A stretch of 64,000 bases of DNA. Origin: an uncultured Ezakiella sp. GTDB taxonomy: Bacteria; Bacillota; Clostridia; Tissierellales; Peptoniphilaceae. The stretch covers positions 62,001-126,000 of the forward strand of contig NZ_CALTVH010000002.1 in NCBI RefSeq assembly GCF_943913045.1, written 5' to 3'. Positions 54,693-63,960 of the stretch are shown piece by piece. Positions within the stretch are counted from its first letter, which is position 1. Every line of letters begins with the position of its first letter. The translations under genes were made by a program, and so were the position numbers. The notes beneath the pieces are model-generated. The model saw nothing but the letters and a program-made list of their open reading frames with translations. It was not told the DNA's origin and searched no databases.

Positions 54693-55338
54693 TTCTTACT
54701 CTCCTTGTCAAATACAAAATATAAATCAGTCCCATAAATATCAACCAAGCAATCAAAAAGCTAATTATAACCTTGATTACTATGGCGTTAAAAATTTCCT
54801 CTGGCAAAAGGTTTATCATCAGAGATTCATTTGGATCCATGAGCCATAAATCATTCCTAAAAAGAATTTTGTGAAAAAAGGTCCAAAACTTTTCAAAATT
54901 AAAGATAGCTGGCAAAATTAAAACTGCTGGTACAAGTGGTATTATGATGGAAAACTTCAAAAATTCCTTTAGATTTTTCGTATCCATTATAAATATGAAA
55001 ATGATAGCAGTAATAAAAGTCACTAAAGCAAATGATTTTGCTCCCTTAAAAATATCTCTGACATCTTCCATATGAAGGATTTCATTTTCAGTATACCTCT
55101 TGTCACTCGTGAGCGCCAGATCATCGGACTTTAGAAGATAATCCTTATAATTATCGACTTCATTCAAATAATCTTCTTCTGAATAACCAGTGTTTTCTCC
55201 AATATTTGTCTGCCTATAAACTTTTTTGTAAGTTCTCTTGTTGAATCCCTGAAAAAATATAGCTGCAATTAATAGCATAAAGCTAATTGCAATTATTAAA
55301 ATAATTTTTAATGTCTTGGTCCTATAAATCTTCGACAT
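54679..55338 (-). CDS. Unknown membrane protein
   Basis: No family is recognised. From ATG 55338 (weak GAGG nine bases upstream) the product has 219 residues: an N-terminal helix (about 10-29), a polar extracytoplasmic segment rich in Tyr, Glu and Asp (about 32-85), and further hydrophobic helices near 95-115, 120-140 and 190-215. The open frame continues to 55383 inside yebC. It is sandwiched between yebC and deoC with overlaps at both ends (17 and 14 bases), so it is probably translated, but neighbours give no functional hint. Confidence 0.65.
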   Translation of the reverse strand: MSKIYRTKTLKIILIIAISFMLLIAAIFFQGFNKRTYKKVYRQTNIGENTGYSEEDYLNEVDNYKDYLLKSDDLALTSDKRYTENEILHMEDVRDIFKGAKSFALVTFITAIIFIFIMDTKNLKEFLKFSIIIPLVPAVLILPAIFNFEKFWTFFHKILFRNDLWLMDPNESLMINLLPEEIFNAIVIKVIISFLIAWLIFMGLIYILYLTRRVRNENK

Positions 55339-56047
55339 TGTGGTAGACCTCTTGAACGTCGTCATGGTCTTCAAGGGCGTCAATTAATTTTTGCATCTTT
55401 ACTTGGTCATCTTCTGACAAAGTGATTGTATTATCTGGGAAGTAGCCGATGTCCTTGGCTGCAATCTTATAACCTGCATCTTCAAGTCCTTGGGCTACAG
55501 CATCAAGGTCGTTTGTGCTTGTAAATACTTCTACTACTTCTTCATCATTAATAACATCCTGAGCACCAGCTTCTAGGGCTGTCATCATTAGTTCATCAAG
55601 ATCGATTTTGTCATTAAGCTCAATTGCCAAATATCCAAGCATCTCAAACATATACATAACAGATCCTGATGTGCCTAAGTTACCCCCATTTTTATCAAAT
55701 AGGTGTCTGACATCAGCTGCTGTTCTATTTCTATTGTCGGTTAGGCAGTGGGCAATAACTGCAGCCCCACCAACGCCATAACCTTCATAAATTATTTCTT
55801 CAAAGTTTACGCCTTCAAGTTCTCCGGCACCTTTTTTTATAGCTCTTTCAATATTATCATTAGGCATATTAACAGCCTTTGCCTTGTCAATAGCTGATTT
55901 TAATGATGGATTAAATTCTGGATTTGATCCACCTTCCTTGGTTGCAACCATGATGTACTTAGCAATTTTTGTAAATTCTTTTGCCTTCCTTGCGTCTTCT
56001 TTTCCTTTTTTATTTTTAATATTATTCCATTTTGAATGTCCTGCCAT
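55322..56047 (-). CDS. YebC/TACO1-family translation or transcription regulator
   Basis: This 241-residue protein begins with the near-invariant AGHSKWNNIKNKKGKEDARKAKEFTKIAK and continues with MPNDNIERAIKKGAGE, EGYGVGGAAVI and RTAADVRHLFDKNGGNLGTSGSVMYMF. Members were described as DNA-binding regulators (PmpR) and more recently as ribosome factors helping translation of proline-rich stretches. The sequence does not distinguish these roles. It follows nadE by one base. Confidence 0.94.
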   Translation of the reverse strand: MAGHSKWNNIKNKKGKEDARKAKEFTKIAKYIMVATKEGGSNPEFNPSLKSAIDKAKAVNMPNDNIERAIKKGAGELEGVNFEEIIYEGYGVGGAAVIAHCLTDNRNRTAADVRHLFDKNGGNLGTSGSVMYMFEMLGYLAIELNDKIDLDELMMTALEAGAQDVINDEEVVEVFTSTNDLDAVAQGLEDAGYKIAAKDIGYFPDNTITLSEDDQVKMQKLIDALEDHDDVQEVYHNVEDL

Positions 56048-56048
56048 A

Positions 56049-56765
56049 TTAATCCCTTCCTTTTCTATAAATTGGTATTCCCGCCCTCTTGTGTTCGGAA
56101 ATTTTTATCATCCTTTGAATTTTTTTGTTTTTTTCTTGGGTCTCCAGCCTACCTTCTACACCAGCGTCCAAGTCGTCATAGGAGAGTCCTATTTCTTCTT
56201 CATCAGACTGGCCAGTATAAAGTCCAGCAGATGGAGGCTTTAATATAATTTCATCTGGAACCCCCAGCTCTCTTGCCATCTCGTAAATCTCGTGCTTGGT
56301 AAAATCAGCTAGTGGTAAAATATCAACGCCACTGTCTCCGTGCTTGGTAAAATATCCAATCATATACTCGGTCTTATTTGTAGCCCCCGCCACTAGTAAG
56401 TTGTTGGCTTGGGCTATATTGTATAAGGCCGTCATCCTAAGCCGCGGTTTTATATTTGCATAGGCCAACTTGTGGTCAGTCTTTGGTAGGACTTTTACAA
56501 ATTCATCGTAAACATCTGTCAAATCTACCTTTAGTACATTGGCTTCGTTGCCACGGGTCAGAATCCTCGCGTGGTCCTCGTCACTTTCTAAAGAGTGAAT
56601 AGGAAGCATGACTGATAAAAATTTTAATTCCTTGATCGGCTCTATAATCTTGTACAAAACCGAGGAATCAACTCCGCCAGAAATCCCAAGCACATATCCA
56701 TCAGTGCCCGATTTTTTTGCGTAGTCTATTAAAAACTCTCTAATCTTTTCTATTTCTCTTTTCAC
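56049..56765 (-). CDS. nadE: NH3-dependent NAD+ synthetase
   Basis: NadE amidates deamido-NAD to NAD, using ammonia and ATP. At 238 residues it is the short form lacking a glutaminase domain. The pyrophosphatase P-loop GISGGVDSS lies at about 27-35. VAGATNKTEYMIGYFTKHGDSGVDILPLADFTKHEIYEMA (about 125-165) forms the ATP/deamido-NAD site, and PSAGLYTGQSDEEEIG (about 178-193) is typical. It starts within the last codons of the yigZ gene. Confidence 0.94.
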   Translation of the reverse strand: MKREIEKIREFLIDYAKKSGTDGYVLGISGGVDSSVLYKIIEPIKELKFLSVMLPIHSLESDEDHARILTRGNEANVLKVDLTDVYDEFVKVLPKTDHKLAYANIKPRLRMTALYNIAQANNLLVAGATNKTEYMIGYFTKHGDSGVDILPLADFTKHEIYEMARELGVPDEIILKPPSAGLYTGQSDEEEIGLSYDDLDAGVEGRLETQEKNKKIQRMIKISEHKRAGIPIYRKGRD

Positions 56766-57397
56766 TTGAGTTTAATTCCCTTCTTTTCTATAAGAGCTTT
56801 TCCAGCTGTCAAATTTAAAATCTCGCCTTGGATTTTTTCGACATCTTCAAGCTTGATGCTAATTGTAACTTTAACATTTTCCAAAAATTCACTGTCGATA
56901 AGGTCTATTTTAGCATTTTTTACATAATTTAGAAAGATGTCATAGGATTCATAATCCAAATATATATCCAAGTCTTGGTATTCTTTGAATTCTCTAATAC
57001 CAAACTCTTCTATTACTCCAGTCGCTGCAGCCATGTAGGCTCTTGATAAGCCCCCTGCTCCCAGCTTGATGCCTCCAAAATATCTGGTGACAACAATAAC
57101 AATATTTTGCAAGCCGTTTAACTCTATGGCCTTAAGTATTGGCATAGCAGAAGTTCCACTTGGCTCTCCATCATCATCTGCCTTTTGCTTTAAGCCTCCG
57201 TGGATAATGCTATAAGCATAAACATGGTGGGTGGCCTTGGGGTGCTTGTCTCTAATCGACTGAACAAAGTCATCCGCCTCTTCAGTGGTCAAAACCATCT
57301 TGCTTTCAGCCAAAAATATGGATTTTTTAATCTCGTACTTGTATTCATCAGTAGACTGAGATGACTTAAAGGGTTTCACTTGTCCCTGTATATTCAA
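56762..57397 (-). CDS. YigZ/IMPACT-family protein
   Basis: This UPF0029/IMPACT-domain protein of unknown biochemical role is relatively common in bacteria. The product (about 211 residues) has the signature VYAYSIIHGGLKQKADDDGEPSGTSAMPIL (about 65-95) and IVVTRYFGGIKLGAGGLSRAYMAA (about 105-128), with a C-terminal DUF1949-like domain. The start is uncertain. I prefer TTG 57397, eight bases after GGAGGT inside hflX; GTG 57379 is an alternative and the open frame runs to 57424. It overlaps hflX. Confidence 0.85.
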   Translation of the reverse strand: MNIQGQVKPFKSSQSTDEYKYEIKKSIFLAESKMVLTTEEADDFVQSIRDKHPKATHHVYAYSIIHGGLKQKADDDGEPSGTSAMPILKAIELNGLQNIVIVVTRYFGGIKLGAGGLSRAYMAAATGVIEEFGIREFKEYQDLDIYLDYESYDIFLNYVKNAKIDLIDSEFLENVKVTISIKLEDVEKIQGEILNLTAGKALIEKKGIKLK

Positions 57398-58589
57398 GGG
57401 CAACCACCTCCGCTCCATTTTCATCGTAAATTATATCTAAAACTTTGTTTGATTTAATGTATTCATCCATTTCGGCTTGGGAATCAAAAGAAAATTTCCT
57501 TTTGACTTTGTTAATTTTGCCAAATAATGTTTCTTCAATTTTTAATAAAAGCTTATTAATATCCCCATCATCGAAGGCAGAAATATTCAGGTCTCCGTCT
57601 TCTTTAAACTCTCCATGGTCGGTCTTATCTATTTTATTGTAGACCTTTAATATTTTTTTATTTCCTAAGTTCAAATCTTTTAAAAGCTTAACCATGGTCT
57701 CCTCCTCTATGTGGAGGTTTTCATTTGAAATATCCAAAACATTTACCAAAAGGTCCGCATATTTAATTTCATCTAATGTCGATGAAAATGCATCCACCAA
57801 CTGGTGGGGTAAATGAGAAATAAGCCCAACAGTATCGGTTAAAATAATCTTGGCCCCGTGTGGTAGTTCAACTTCCCTGGCCGATGTGTCCAGAGTTGCA
57901 AAGAGCCTGTCGTCTGCATAAACTTGAGCAGAATTTTCTTTGCCGGAAAGTTCTAAAATCCTATTTAAAATTGTAGACTTACCCGTGTTGGAATAGCCAA
58001 CCAGTGATACGATTGGTGTGGCCGATCTTTTCCGGCGTTTGGCCTTGGTCTCTTCAACCTTGACTTGGTCGGCAAGTTCCCTTCTCAAAGAGTCGATTGA
58101 TGCCCTAAGGCGTCTCCTGTCGAGCTCCAGCTTTTGTTCGCCGGCACCTCTCATACCGGCAACACCTGCCTGCCTATCCATATTTTTACCAGCCCCTATT
58201 AGCCTGGGCAGCATATATTCTTTGTTGGCAAGTTCAACTTGAAGCTTACCAAAAGAAGTCTTGGCCCTTTGACTAAAGAGCTCTAGGATAAGCATATTTC
58301 TATCCAGAACTTGCAAGTCAAAAAAATCTACCAAATTCGATAACTGAGATGGTGAGATCTCATGGCCAACTACTACAGTGTCTATATTTAATTCCTGGCA
58401 AATATTTTTAAAATATTCCAGCTTGCCCGAACCAAAGTACATGGCCGGTTTAATTTCTTTATTTTTTTGGATTCCAGTAGCCAGCACTTTGCCGCCAGCA
58501 GATTTAATTAGCTCTCGATTTTCTTTCTGCTCAAAAGATTCATCAGAAAAATCAATCGCTATTAACATTACATTTTTATCTTTAATCAA
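57366..58589 (-). CDS. hflX: Ribosome-associated GTPase HflX
   Basis: HflX is a GTPase that splits stalled or heat-damaged ribosomes. The 407-residue protein has an N-terminal HflX domain (about 1-175, with YFGSGKLEYFKN and DRNMLILELFSQRAKTSFGKLQVELA), a Gly/Arg-rich linker (GMRGAGEQKLELDRRRL), and a G domain with P-loop GYSNTGKST (about 201-209), DTVGLISHLPH and NKID. The start codon is TTG at 58589 with GTGGTGA upstream. A possible extended -10 (TGTTAAAAT, 58605-58613) precedes it. Confidence 0.93.
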   Translation of the reverse strand: MIKDKNVMLIAIDFSDESFEQKENRELIKSAGGKVLATGIQKNKEIKPAMYFGSGKLEYFKNICQELNIDTVVVGHEISPSQLSNLVDFFDLQVLDRNMLILELFSQRAKTSFGKLQVELANKEYMLPRLIGAGKNMDRQAGVAGMRGAGEQKLELDRRRLRASIDSLRRELADQVKVEETKAKRRKRSATPIVSLVGYSNTGKSTILNRILELSGKENSAQVYADDRLFATLDTSAREVELPHGAKIILTDTVGLISHLPHQLVDAFSSTLDEIKYADLLVNVLDISNENLHIEEETMVKLLKDLNLGNKKILKVYNKIDKTDHGEFKEDGDLNISAFDDGDINKLLLKIEETLFGKINKVKRKFSFDSQAEMDEYIKSNKVLDIIYDENGAEVVALEYTGTSETL

Positions 58590-58663
58590 TATATCACCAC
58601 GTACATTTTAACATAAAAGCTTACAAATTGCTATATGCCAAGCAAAACATTTTAAATCTGCAA

Positions 58664-58718
58664 ACAAAAAATACTCCCAAGACTGTCAAAAAATTTTTGA
58701 GGGTCCGAGAGTATTTTT
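58664..58718 (-). terminator. Terminator after the cyclophilin gene
   Basis: AAAAATACTC (58709-58718) pairs with GAGTATTTTT (58666-58675), with partial pairing inside the long loop. It lies about 10 bases after the cyclophilin stop. The outer stem is AT-rich, so strength is uncertain. Confidence 0.7.
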
Positions 58719-58728
58719 AATAAATTTT

Positions 58729-59496
58729 TTATTTTGTTTCGATAGTTGCCTCTTCGATTACAACATCTGTTTTAGGTTTATCCATTTCATCCCTCTCAAC
58801 TCCTGCAATCTTGTCGACTACATCCATGCCTTCAATGACTTGGCCAAAGACTGTGTGCATGCCATCTAGGTGTGGAGCTCCGCCCAAGTGTGAGTAAGCG
58901 TCTATAAAGGCTTCACTATAACCTTGGCTAAGAGCTTCTTCCATAATTCTGATCAGTTCAGGAGAAACTTCCTTGGCTTGAACAATAAAGAATTGGCTGC
59001 CATTTGTATTTGGACCAGCGTTCGCCATTGATAGGGCTCCGCGAATATTTAACATGCTATTTGAAAATTCATCTTCAAAAGCCTCGCCCCAAATGCTTTC
59101 TCCGCCACGACCAGTACCTGTTGGGTCTCCGCCTTGGATCATAAATCCGTCAATAACCCTGTGGAAAATAATTCCATTATAATAACCATTTTTAATATGA
59201 GTTTCAAAGTTTTCTACTGTCTTTGGTGCGTATTCTGGAAATAATTTAATTTTAATGGTCCCCATATTTGTTTTTAAAACTGCAATCTTGTCTCCTGCCT
59301 TTACCTCTTGTAATTGTGGTAGGGCTGCAATTGTTTCTGCCTTCAATTCCTTTACCTCCTCTTTCACTTCTTCGTGATTACTGTTTTGTGTTTCACTTGT
59401 ATTTTCGTCTACTTTTATCTTATCTTCATCTTTCTTTTGGCAAGCTGTAAAAGTTAAAGCTAAGGCCAAAAATAAAATTAATAATTTATTCTTCAT
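58729..59496 (-). CDS. Cyclophilin-type peptidyl-prolyl isomerase lipoprotein
   Basis: This extracellular lipoprotein is predicted to speed proline isomerisation in exported proteins. The signal peptide ends at a lipobox (LTFTAC, Cys19), followed by a charged linker to about residue 65. The cyclophilin domain (about 70-255) has [38 protein letters not shown] with the catalytic Arg, [16 protein letters not shown] and [18 protein letters not shown]. At about 255 residues it is normal for Gram-positive lipoprotein PPIases. Its start overlaps the DUF1667 gene by 4 bases. Confidence 0.94.
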   Translation of the reverse strand: MKNKLLILFLALALTFTACQKKDEDKIKVDENTSETQNSNHEEVKEEVKELKAETIAALPQLQEVKAGDKIAVLKTNMGTIKIKLFPEYAPKTVENFETHIKNGYYNGIIFHRVIDGFMIQGGDPTGTGRGGESIWGEAFEDEFSNSMLNIRGALSMANAGPNTNGSQFFIVQAKEVSPELIRIMEEALSQGYSEAFIDAYSHLGGAPHLDGMHTVFGQVIEGMDVVDKIAGVERDEMDKPKTDVVIEEATIETK

Positions 59497-59819
59497 AAAA
59501 TTCTCCTTTGCGCTAAAAAGCTAACACCTGTTCCCCCCAGATTAAAAATAACCAACTGGCCCTTTTCAATGGGCGGATAAATTTCAATTTTGGAAATCAG
59601 CCTTTGTAATTTTTCTTTTTCTTCTTCGGTAACGGGTACGTCGCTTCTAATAGCCAAATGGCCTAGGGCTGCTTCCTTAATCTTGACCCTGGTGTAGAAA
59701 ATCGACTTTTCACCCATAGTCCTGTACTCAAGTCCGCGCGAGCACCTGTTGCCAAATACCTTACCATCTTCTATTGTGAGTTCACATCCAATTGGACAAT
59801 TTTTACATATTACCTTCAA
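59493..59819 (-). CDS. DUF1667-family small cysteine protein
   Basis: This 108-residue protein matches DUF1667: [12 protein letters not shown] at 5-16 and NRCSRGLEY at about 24-32, giving four conserved cysteines (Cys5, 8, 12, 26) that could hold a metal or Fe-S cluster, and a C-terminal [15 protein letters not shown]. The family usually accompanies FAD-dependent glycerol-3-phosphate or related dehydrogenase genes; here no such genes are adjacent. It overlaps the MATE gene by 17 bases and the cyclophilin gene by 4. Confidence 0.82.
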   Translation of the reverse strand: MKVICKNCPIGCELTIEDGKVFGNRCSRGLEYRTMGEKSIFYTRVKIKEAALGHLAIRSDVPVTEEEKEKLQRLISKIEIYPPIEKGQLVIFNLGGTGVSFLAQRRIL

Positions 59820-61146
59820 GTTTTAATTTCCTCCCCTTAATAGAAACAAATATAGCAAATGAAGTAATCCCTTTTAATATCGAAGAAATGGAAATCGCCA
59901 TCCAAATTCCCGTCAGTCCAAAATAATCTATCAGCAAATATGCAAGAGGTATGCGGAGTATGTTGCCTGTTATACCTATAACACTAGGAATATGCGTCAT
60001 TGAAATACCGTTAAAGGCCCCGCCGTTTGCAATCTCAATAGCCATAAAGATTTGTGAGAAACTCAGGACCATGAGGTACATGGCGCCAATTTGTATAGCC
60101 TCAGCTTCATGCAAGAATAATTTAATAATAGGATAGCGGCCAAAATATAAAATTAAATTTGCAGCTAGACCTATTAAAAACATAATCTTGCAGCTTGAAT
60201 AAAAAGCTCGGTTGACCCTGTCGTATTTTTGAGCCCCATAGTTTTGTCCAATAAAACTTGCATTTGCAGTTGCATAGCCCTCAGCCGACAACCAGGAGAT
60301 GCCCTCAATGGTACTGCCGATGGATTGGGCGGCTACAGCTGCTGAACCAAAACCGGCAATCATCCTGCCCATATACATACTTATAAAACAGTGGACGGCC
60401 GATTGCATTGCAGGTGGAATCCCCAGCTTTAAAATTTCTCTTACCTTTTTAAGTTCCCAGGGCTCCCTGTAATCAACCAAGGCATATAGATGTCTGTGTT
60501 TGATACCGAAAAATATATAAATAAGGGTTACTAGGATTTGGCTGATGGCTGTTGCCAAGGCAGCACCAAGCACTCCCATGTCCAAGACAATTATGAGGAG
60601 CGGGTCCAAAATCATATTGCATGCAACGCCTATGCAGCTTACCTTAAAAGTCTCCTTAGAGTCGCCTGCGGAATTAATAATTACCGCCAAGATTGGATTC
60701 ATAAATAAAAATGGAAAACCTAAACTCACAGTTTTTAAATATATAACTGTTGAGTCATAAGTGAGCTGGTCTTGGACTTGGAAAAAATTAATCAAAGACT
60801 TGTGAAAAAAATAAACTATAAGTGTATAGGTCAAGGCAATTAATATATTTAATTTGATCCCCGAATTAATATATTTTTTTGCAGTCGCTACGTCTTCTCT
60901 GCCCAAGTTTTGGCTGACGGTAACTGCCAAGCCAACATTGCAAATCAATACTAGACTGGAGACCATCCACCAAAAAAATCCGCTAATACCAACAGCCGCC
61001 ACAGCCTCTGTGCCAATCTTACCCACCCAATAAAGGTCGGTTAAGTTGTAGGCCATGGTTAAAAAACTTGTCCCCATTAACGGGAGAGCAAGCTTCATCA
61101 GCTGGTCTGATATATTACCCTCGGTTAAAGACCTCCTATTAGTCAT
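59803..61146 (-). CDS. MATE-family multidrug/Na+ efflux transporter
   Basis: This 447-residue membrane protein has about 12 helices in two similar halves. The N-terminus shows LTEGNISDQLMKLALPLMGTSFLTMAYNLTDLYWVGKIGTEAVAAVG, the classic MATE opening. Repeats of the pattern reappear in the second half (LGIPPAMQSAVHCFISMYMGRMIAGFGSAAVAAQSIG). MATE proteins expel organic cations using Na+ or H+ gradients; substrate here is unknown. It overlaps the map stop by 8 bases. Confidence 0.93.
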   Translation of the reverse strand: MTNRRSLTEGNISDQLMKLALPLMGTSFLTMAYNLTDLYWVGKIGTEAVAAVGISGFFWWMVSSLVLICNVGLAVTVSQNLGREDVATAKKYINSGIKLNILIALTYTLIVYFFHKSLINFFQVQDQLTYDSTVIYLKTVSLGFPFLFMNPILAVIINSAGDSKETFKVSCIGVACNMILDPLLIIVLDMGVLGAALATAISQILVTLIYIFFGIKHRHLYALVDYREPWELKKVREILKLGIPPAMQSAVHCFISMYMGRMIAGFGSAAVAAQSIGSTIEGISWLSAEGYATANASFIGQNYGAQKYDRVNRAFYSSCKIMFLIGLAANLILYFGRYPIIKLFLHEAEAIQIGAMYLMVLSFSQIFMAIEIANGGAFNGISMTHIPSVIGITGNILRIPLAYLLIDYFGLTGIWMAISISSILKGITSFAIFVSIKGRKLKLEGNM

Positions 61147-61897
61147 CTAATCCCTCATCTGTCAAAATGAAAACTCCCTCCTTGGTAACAGCCATAGTGT
61201 GTTCATATTGGCAAGATAGTGATCCGTCTTTAGTCCTAGATGTCCAACCATTCTTGTCCATCTTCATCCGCCAATCGCCAACATTAATCATTGGTTCAAT
61301 TGTAAAAACCATGCCTTCACGCATCCTGGCTCCCTTGATGCCACTGTTGTAGTGGAAAACTTGTGGGTCTTCATGCATTTTTCTGCCTATACCGTGGCCA
61401 ATAAAATCACGGACAGGGGAAAAACCAAATTGACTTACATAATCCTCAATGCAAATGCCAATTTCGCCAAAGTGGACGCCTGGTTTGCAAATTTCGATAG
61501 CTTTCATCAGAGAATCATGGGTTACCTCCATAAGTTTTTTGGCCTCGTCAGAAATTTCGCCAACTGCGTATGACCAAGCTGAGTCTGATAAATATCCATC
61601 TAGGTCCACAACCATATCTATGGTTAAGATATCTCCTTCTTTTAATTTATATGAGCTAGGAAAACCATGGCAAATTTCATCATTAACGCTAATGCATGTT
61701 GCATACTTATAGCCTTGGTAACCTATTTGTGCAGGAATGCCTCCGTGGCTCCTAATAAAATCTTCTGCAATTTTATCCAGCTCCATGGTAGTAATGCCCG
61801 GCTTGATATGCTTTTCAAGTTCATAATGAGTAGATTTTAAAAGTCTGCCTGACTGTTTCATCCCCTTAATCATCGATTCTGTTTTAATTGAAATCAT
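61139..61897 (-). CDS. map: Methionine aminopeptidase type I
   Basis: Map removes the initiator methionine from nascent proteins using two metal ions. The 252-residue length is standard. Visible features are HGGIPAQIGYQGYKYATCISVNDEICHGFPS with the substrate His, DILTIDMVVDLDGYLSDSAWSYAVGE with metal-binding aspartates, FIGHGIGRKMHEDP with a metal-binding His and FTIEPMI. It heads the map-MATE-DUF1667-PPIase unit, with a promoter at 61916-61944. Confidence 0.95.
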   Translation of the reverse strand: MISIKTESMIKGMKQSGRLLKSTHYELEKHIKPGITTMELDKIAEDFIRSHGGIPAQIGYQGYKYATCISVNDEICHGFPSSYKLKEGDILTIDMVVDLDGYLSDSAWSYAVGEISDEAKKLMEVTHDSLMKAIEICKPGVHFGEIGICIEDYVSQFGFSPVRDFIGHGIGRKMHEDPQVFHYNSGIKGARMREGMVFTIEPMINVGDWRMKMDKNGWTSRTKDGSLSCQYEHTMAVTKEGVFILTDEGLDD

Positions 61898-61915
61898 AAT
61901 AAACCTCCAGCAACT

Positions 61916-61944
61916 ATTTTACTATATTAAAAAGCTTTTTACAA
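61916..61944 (-). promoter_or_regulatory. Promoter of the map operon
   Basis: TTGTAA (61939-61944), a 17-bp spacer and TAAAAT (61916-61921) lie on the minus strand directly after the upstream terminator and about 20 bases before the start codon. Confidence 0.6.
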
Positions 61945-61969
61945 GCAAAAAGGAGTCTATTTAGACCCC
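61945..61969 (-). terminator. Terminator after the P1B ATPase gene
   Basis: GGGGTCTA (61962-61969) pairs with TAGACTCC (61952-61959) with one G-U pair, followed by TTTTT on the minus strand. The hairpin includes the stop codon of the ATPase gene. Confidence 0.75.
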
Positions 61970-63960
61970 TTCTTATTTCTAATTCTTAGATTCATAAGTG
62001 CAATGCCAATTGAGATTAGGCTTACACCTACGTCTGCAAAGACTGCCATATACATGCCGCCATAGCCCAGGTAAATTAAAATCATAGTTGCCAGCTTAAC
62101 TGCAAGGGCAAAGCCAATAATAAATTTCACATTTGAAATAATCTTTCTGGCGTCGCCAATAGTCGTTGCCACTTTATAAATTGAGTCGTCTGTAATTACA
62201 ACATCACTCGCCTCAACAGCTGCGTCGCTACCCATGTTGCCCATACTGATACCAACATCAGCTGCCTTTAATACTGGAGAGTCGTTAATACCGTCGCCCA
62301 CAAAACCAACCTTGCCCTTGGTTTTTAAACCGTGAACAACATTTAATTTATCCTCAGGACTTTGGCCTGCATAATACTTATCAATATTTATATAGTCAGC
62401 AACCTGGCTAACCTTTTCTTCGCTGTCGCCTGAAACTAAAATTGCCTTTACATTTAAGTCGTGGAGCTTATCGATAGTCTCATTGATCTTATCCTTTAAT
62501 TTTTCAATCATGAAAAATTCTCCAACTACTTTCTCGTCGCGAATCAAATTAATTTGACCGCCTCCAGCTCCACCTCTAATCTTATAAGATTGTCCTTCAA
62601 AGGCAAAGTCTATACCCTGGCCCACAATTTCCTTGTAGTCCTCAGGGTCTGGTGCGTTTCTCATCTTAAAAGCTTGGGCGATTGGATGAGTGGAAAATTT
62701 TTCTCCAATGGCCATTAGTCGTCTGAGTTCTGCTTCATCTATGTCGGCAGGGCAATTTACCTTTTCAATTTCCATATAATTTTCAGTTACAGTTCCAGTT
62801 TTATCCATGGCCAAGTATTCAATATGGCTCAAAGTGTCGATGTATTCAGACCCCTTCATGAGCACGCCCTTGGTGCTTAGAGATGCAATACCCACTGCAT
62901 AAGAAAGTGGAACGCCAAGGACCAGTGCGCATGGACAAGATACAACTAGAAAAGCCAAAGACTTATAAATATACTCTTTAAAGTCGCCCCCATTAACCAG
63001 AGGAATTAGTGCCACTATTATAGCAAGTCCAACAACAATTGGCGTGTAAACTTTGGAGAATGTTGTCATGAATTTTTCTTGCTTGCTCTTTGAAGCCTCT
63101 GCTCTTTCCAAGAGATTGTTCATCCTTGATAAAGATGAGTTCTTGTGGTCTACAAGTGTCTTTAAGTTTGCAGGATTATTGACAACTATAGCACCAGCCA
63201 TAACGGTCTCGCCTTTTTTAATAACAATTGGATCGGATTCACCTGTAAATGATGAATTGTCAACCACTATATACTCATCCAAAACCTCCGAGTCAAGCGG
63301 AATCATTTCGTGGGGATGGGCAAGAATTTTTGTGCCGATCTCAACACTTTCAACATCCACAAGCTTGCTCACTCCGTTTTCGCCGATAACTCTGACATCT
63401 AATTTTTGTGAAACAGCCAGTCTCTTGTATTTTTCGCTGGCCTTTTTAAGAGCATAATCACTTAAGGCTTCGCCTAATCTATATAGAATCATAATCATGG
63501 CGCCTTCTAAGGGCTGACCAATTATAATGGCCCCAATCATAGAGATGGACATCAAAAACTTTTCGTCCAAACCTCCGCCATTGAAAACAATTTTAAGGCC
63601 ATCTATAACTATTGGCGCACCTGCAAAAATTGCTCCAATAATTGCCAGTCTATCATTTTTTAAAAACAAAGAAAAAATTACAAAAACACAGCCTATTATA
63701 AGCGAGTACTTAAGCAACTTTTCTCGTCGGCTAATCTCTTCTGGCTGCTCGTCTCCGCCTTCTTCTATAACTTCAACACCAGGCTCGTACTTATTAACAG
63801 CTTCCACAATAATATCTTTTATATTGTCGCCCTCAGCCTGAATGGTAAAGTTAACTTTATCAAAGATCATATTCTTAACTTGATCATTGTTTTTTAATTC
63901 ATTTTCAATCTTGCCAGCGCAATTAGGGCAAACATTGCCCTTTAAAATAAATTTTTTCAT
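61957..63960 (-). CDS. Zn/Cd/Pb-type P1B heavy-metal ATPase (CadA/ZntA-like)
   Basis: This is a metal-exporting P-type ATPase of 667 residues from ATG 63960 (AGGAGGTC upstream). It has an N-terminal HMA domain with CPNC (11-14), TGES phosphatase motif (239-242), CPC in membrane helix 6 (342-344), phosphorylation Asp386 in DKTGT, HP motif (425-426) and GDGINDSP (555-562). Lys622 in helix 7 and Asp643 in helix 8 (ADVG) are the signature of the P1B-2 group, which transports Zn2+, Cd2+ and Pb2+ rather than Cu+. Frame extends to 63978 but without a better ribosome binding site. Confidence 0.93.
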   Translation of the reverse strand: MKKFILKGNVCPNCAGKIENELKNNDQVKNMIFDKVNFTIQAEGDNIKDIIVEAVNKYEPGVEVIEEGGDEQPEEISRREKLLKYSLIIGCVFVIFSLFLKNDRLAIIGAIFAGAPIVIDGLKIVFNGGGLDEKFLMSISMIGAIIIGQPLEGAMIMILYRLGEALSDYALKKASEKYKRLAVSQKLDVRVIGENGVSKLVDVESVEIGTKILAHPHEMIPLDSEVLDEYIVVDNSSFTGESDPIVIKKGETVMAGAIVVNNPANLKTLVDHKNSSLSRMNNLLERAEASKSKQEKFMTTFSKVYTPIVVGLAIIVALIPLVNGGDFKEYIYKSLAFLVVSCPCALVLGVPLSYAVGIASLSTKGVLMKGSEYIDTLSHIEYLAMDKTGTVTENYMEIEKVNCPADIDEAELRRLMAIGEKFSTHPIAQAFKMRNAPDPEDYKEIVGQGIDFAFEGQSYKIRGGAGGGQINLIRDEKVVGEFFMIEKLKDKINETIDKLHDLNVKAILVSGDSEEKVSQVADYINIDKYYAGQSPEDKLNVVHGLKTKGKVGFVGDGINDSPVLKAADVGISMGNMGSDAAVEASDVVITDDSIYKVATTIGDARKIISNVKFIIGFALAVKLATMILIYLGYGGMYMAVFADVGVSLISIGIALMNLRIRNKKGSK

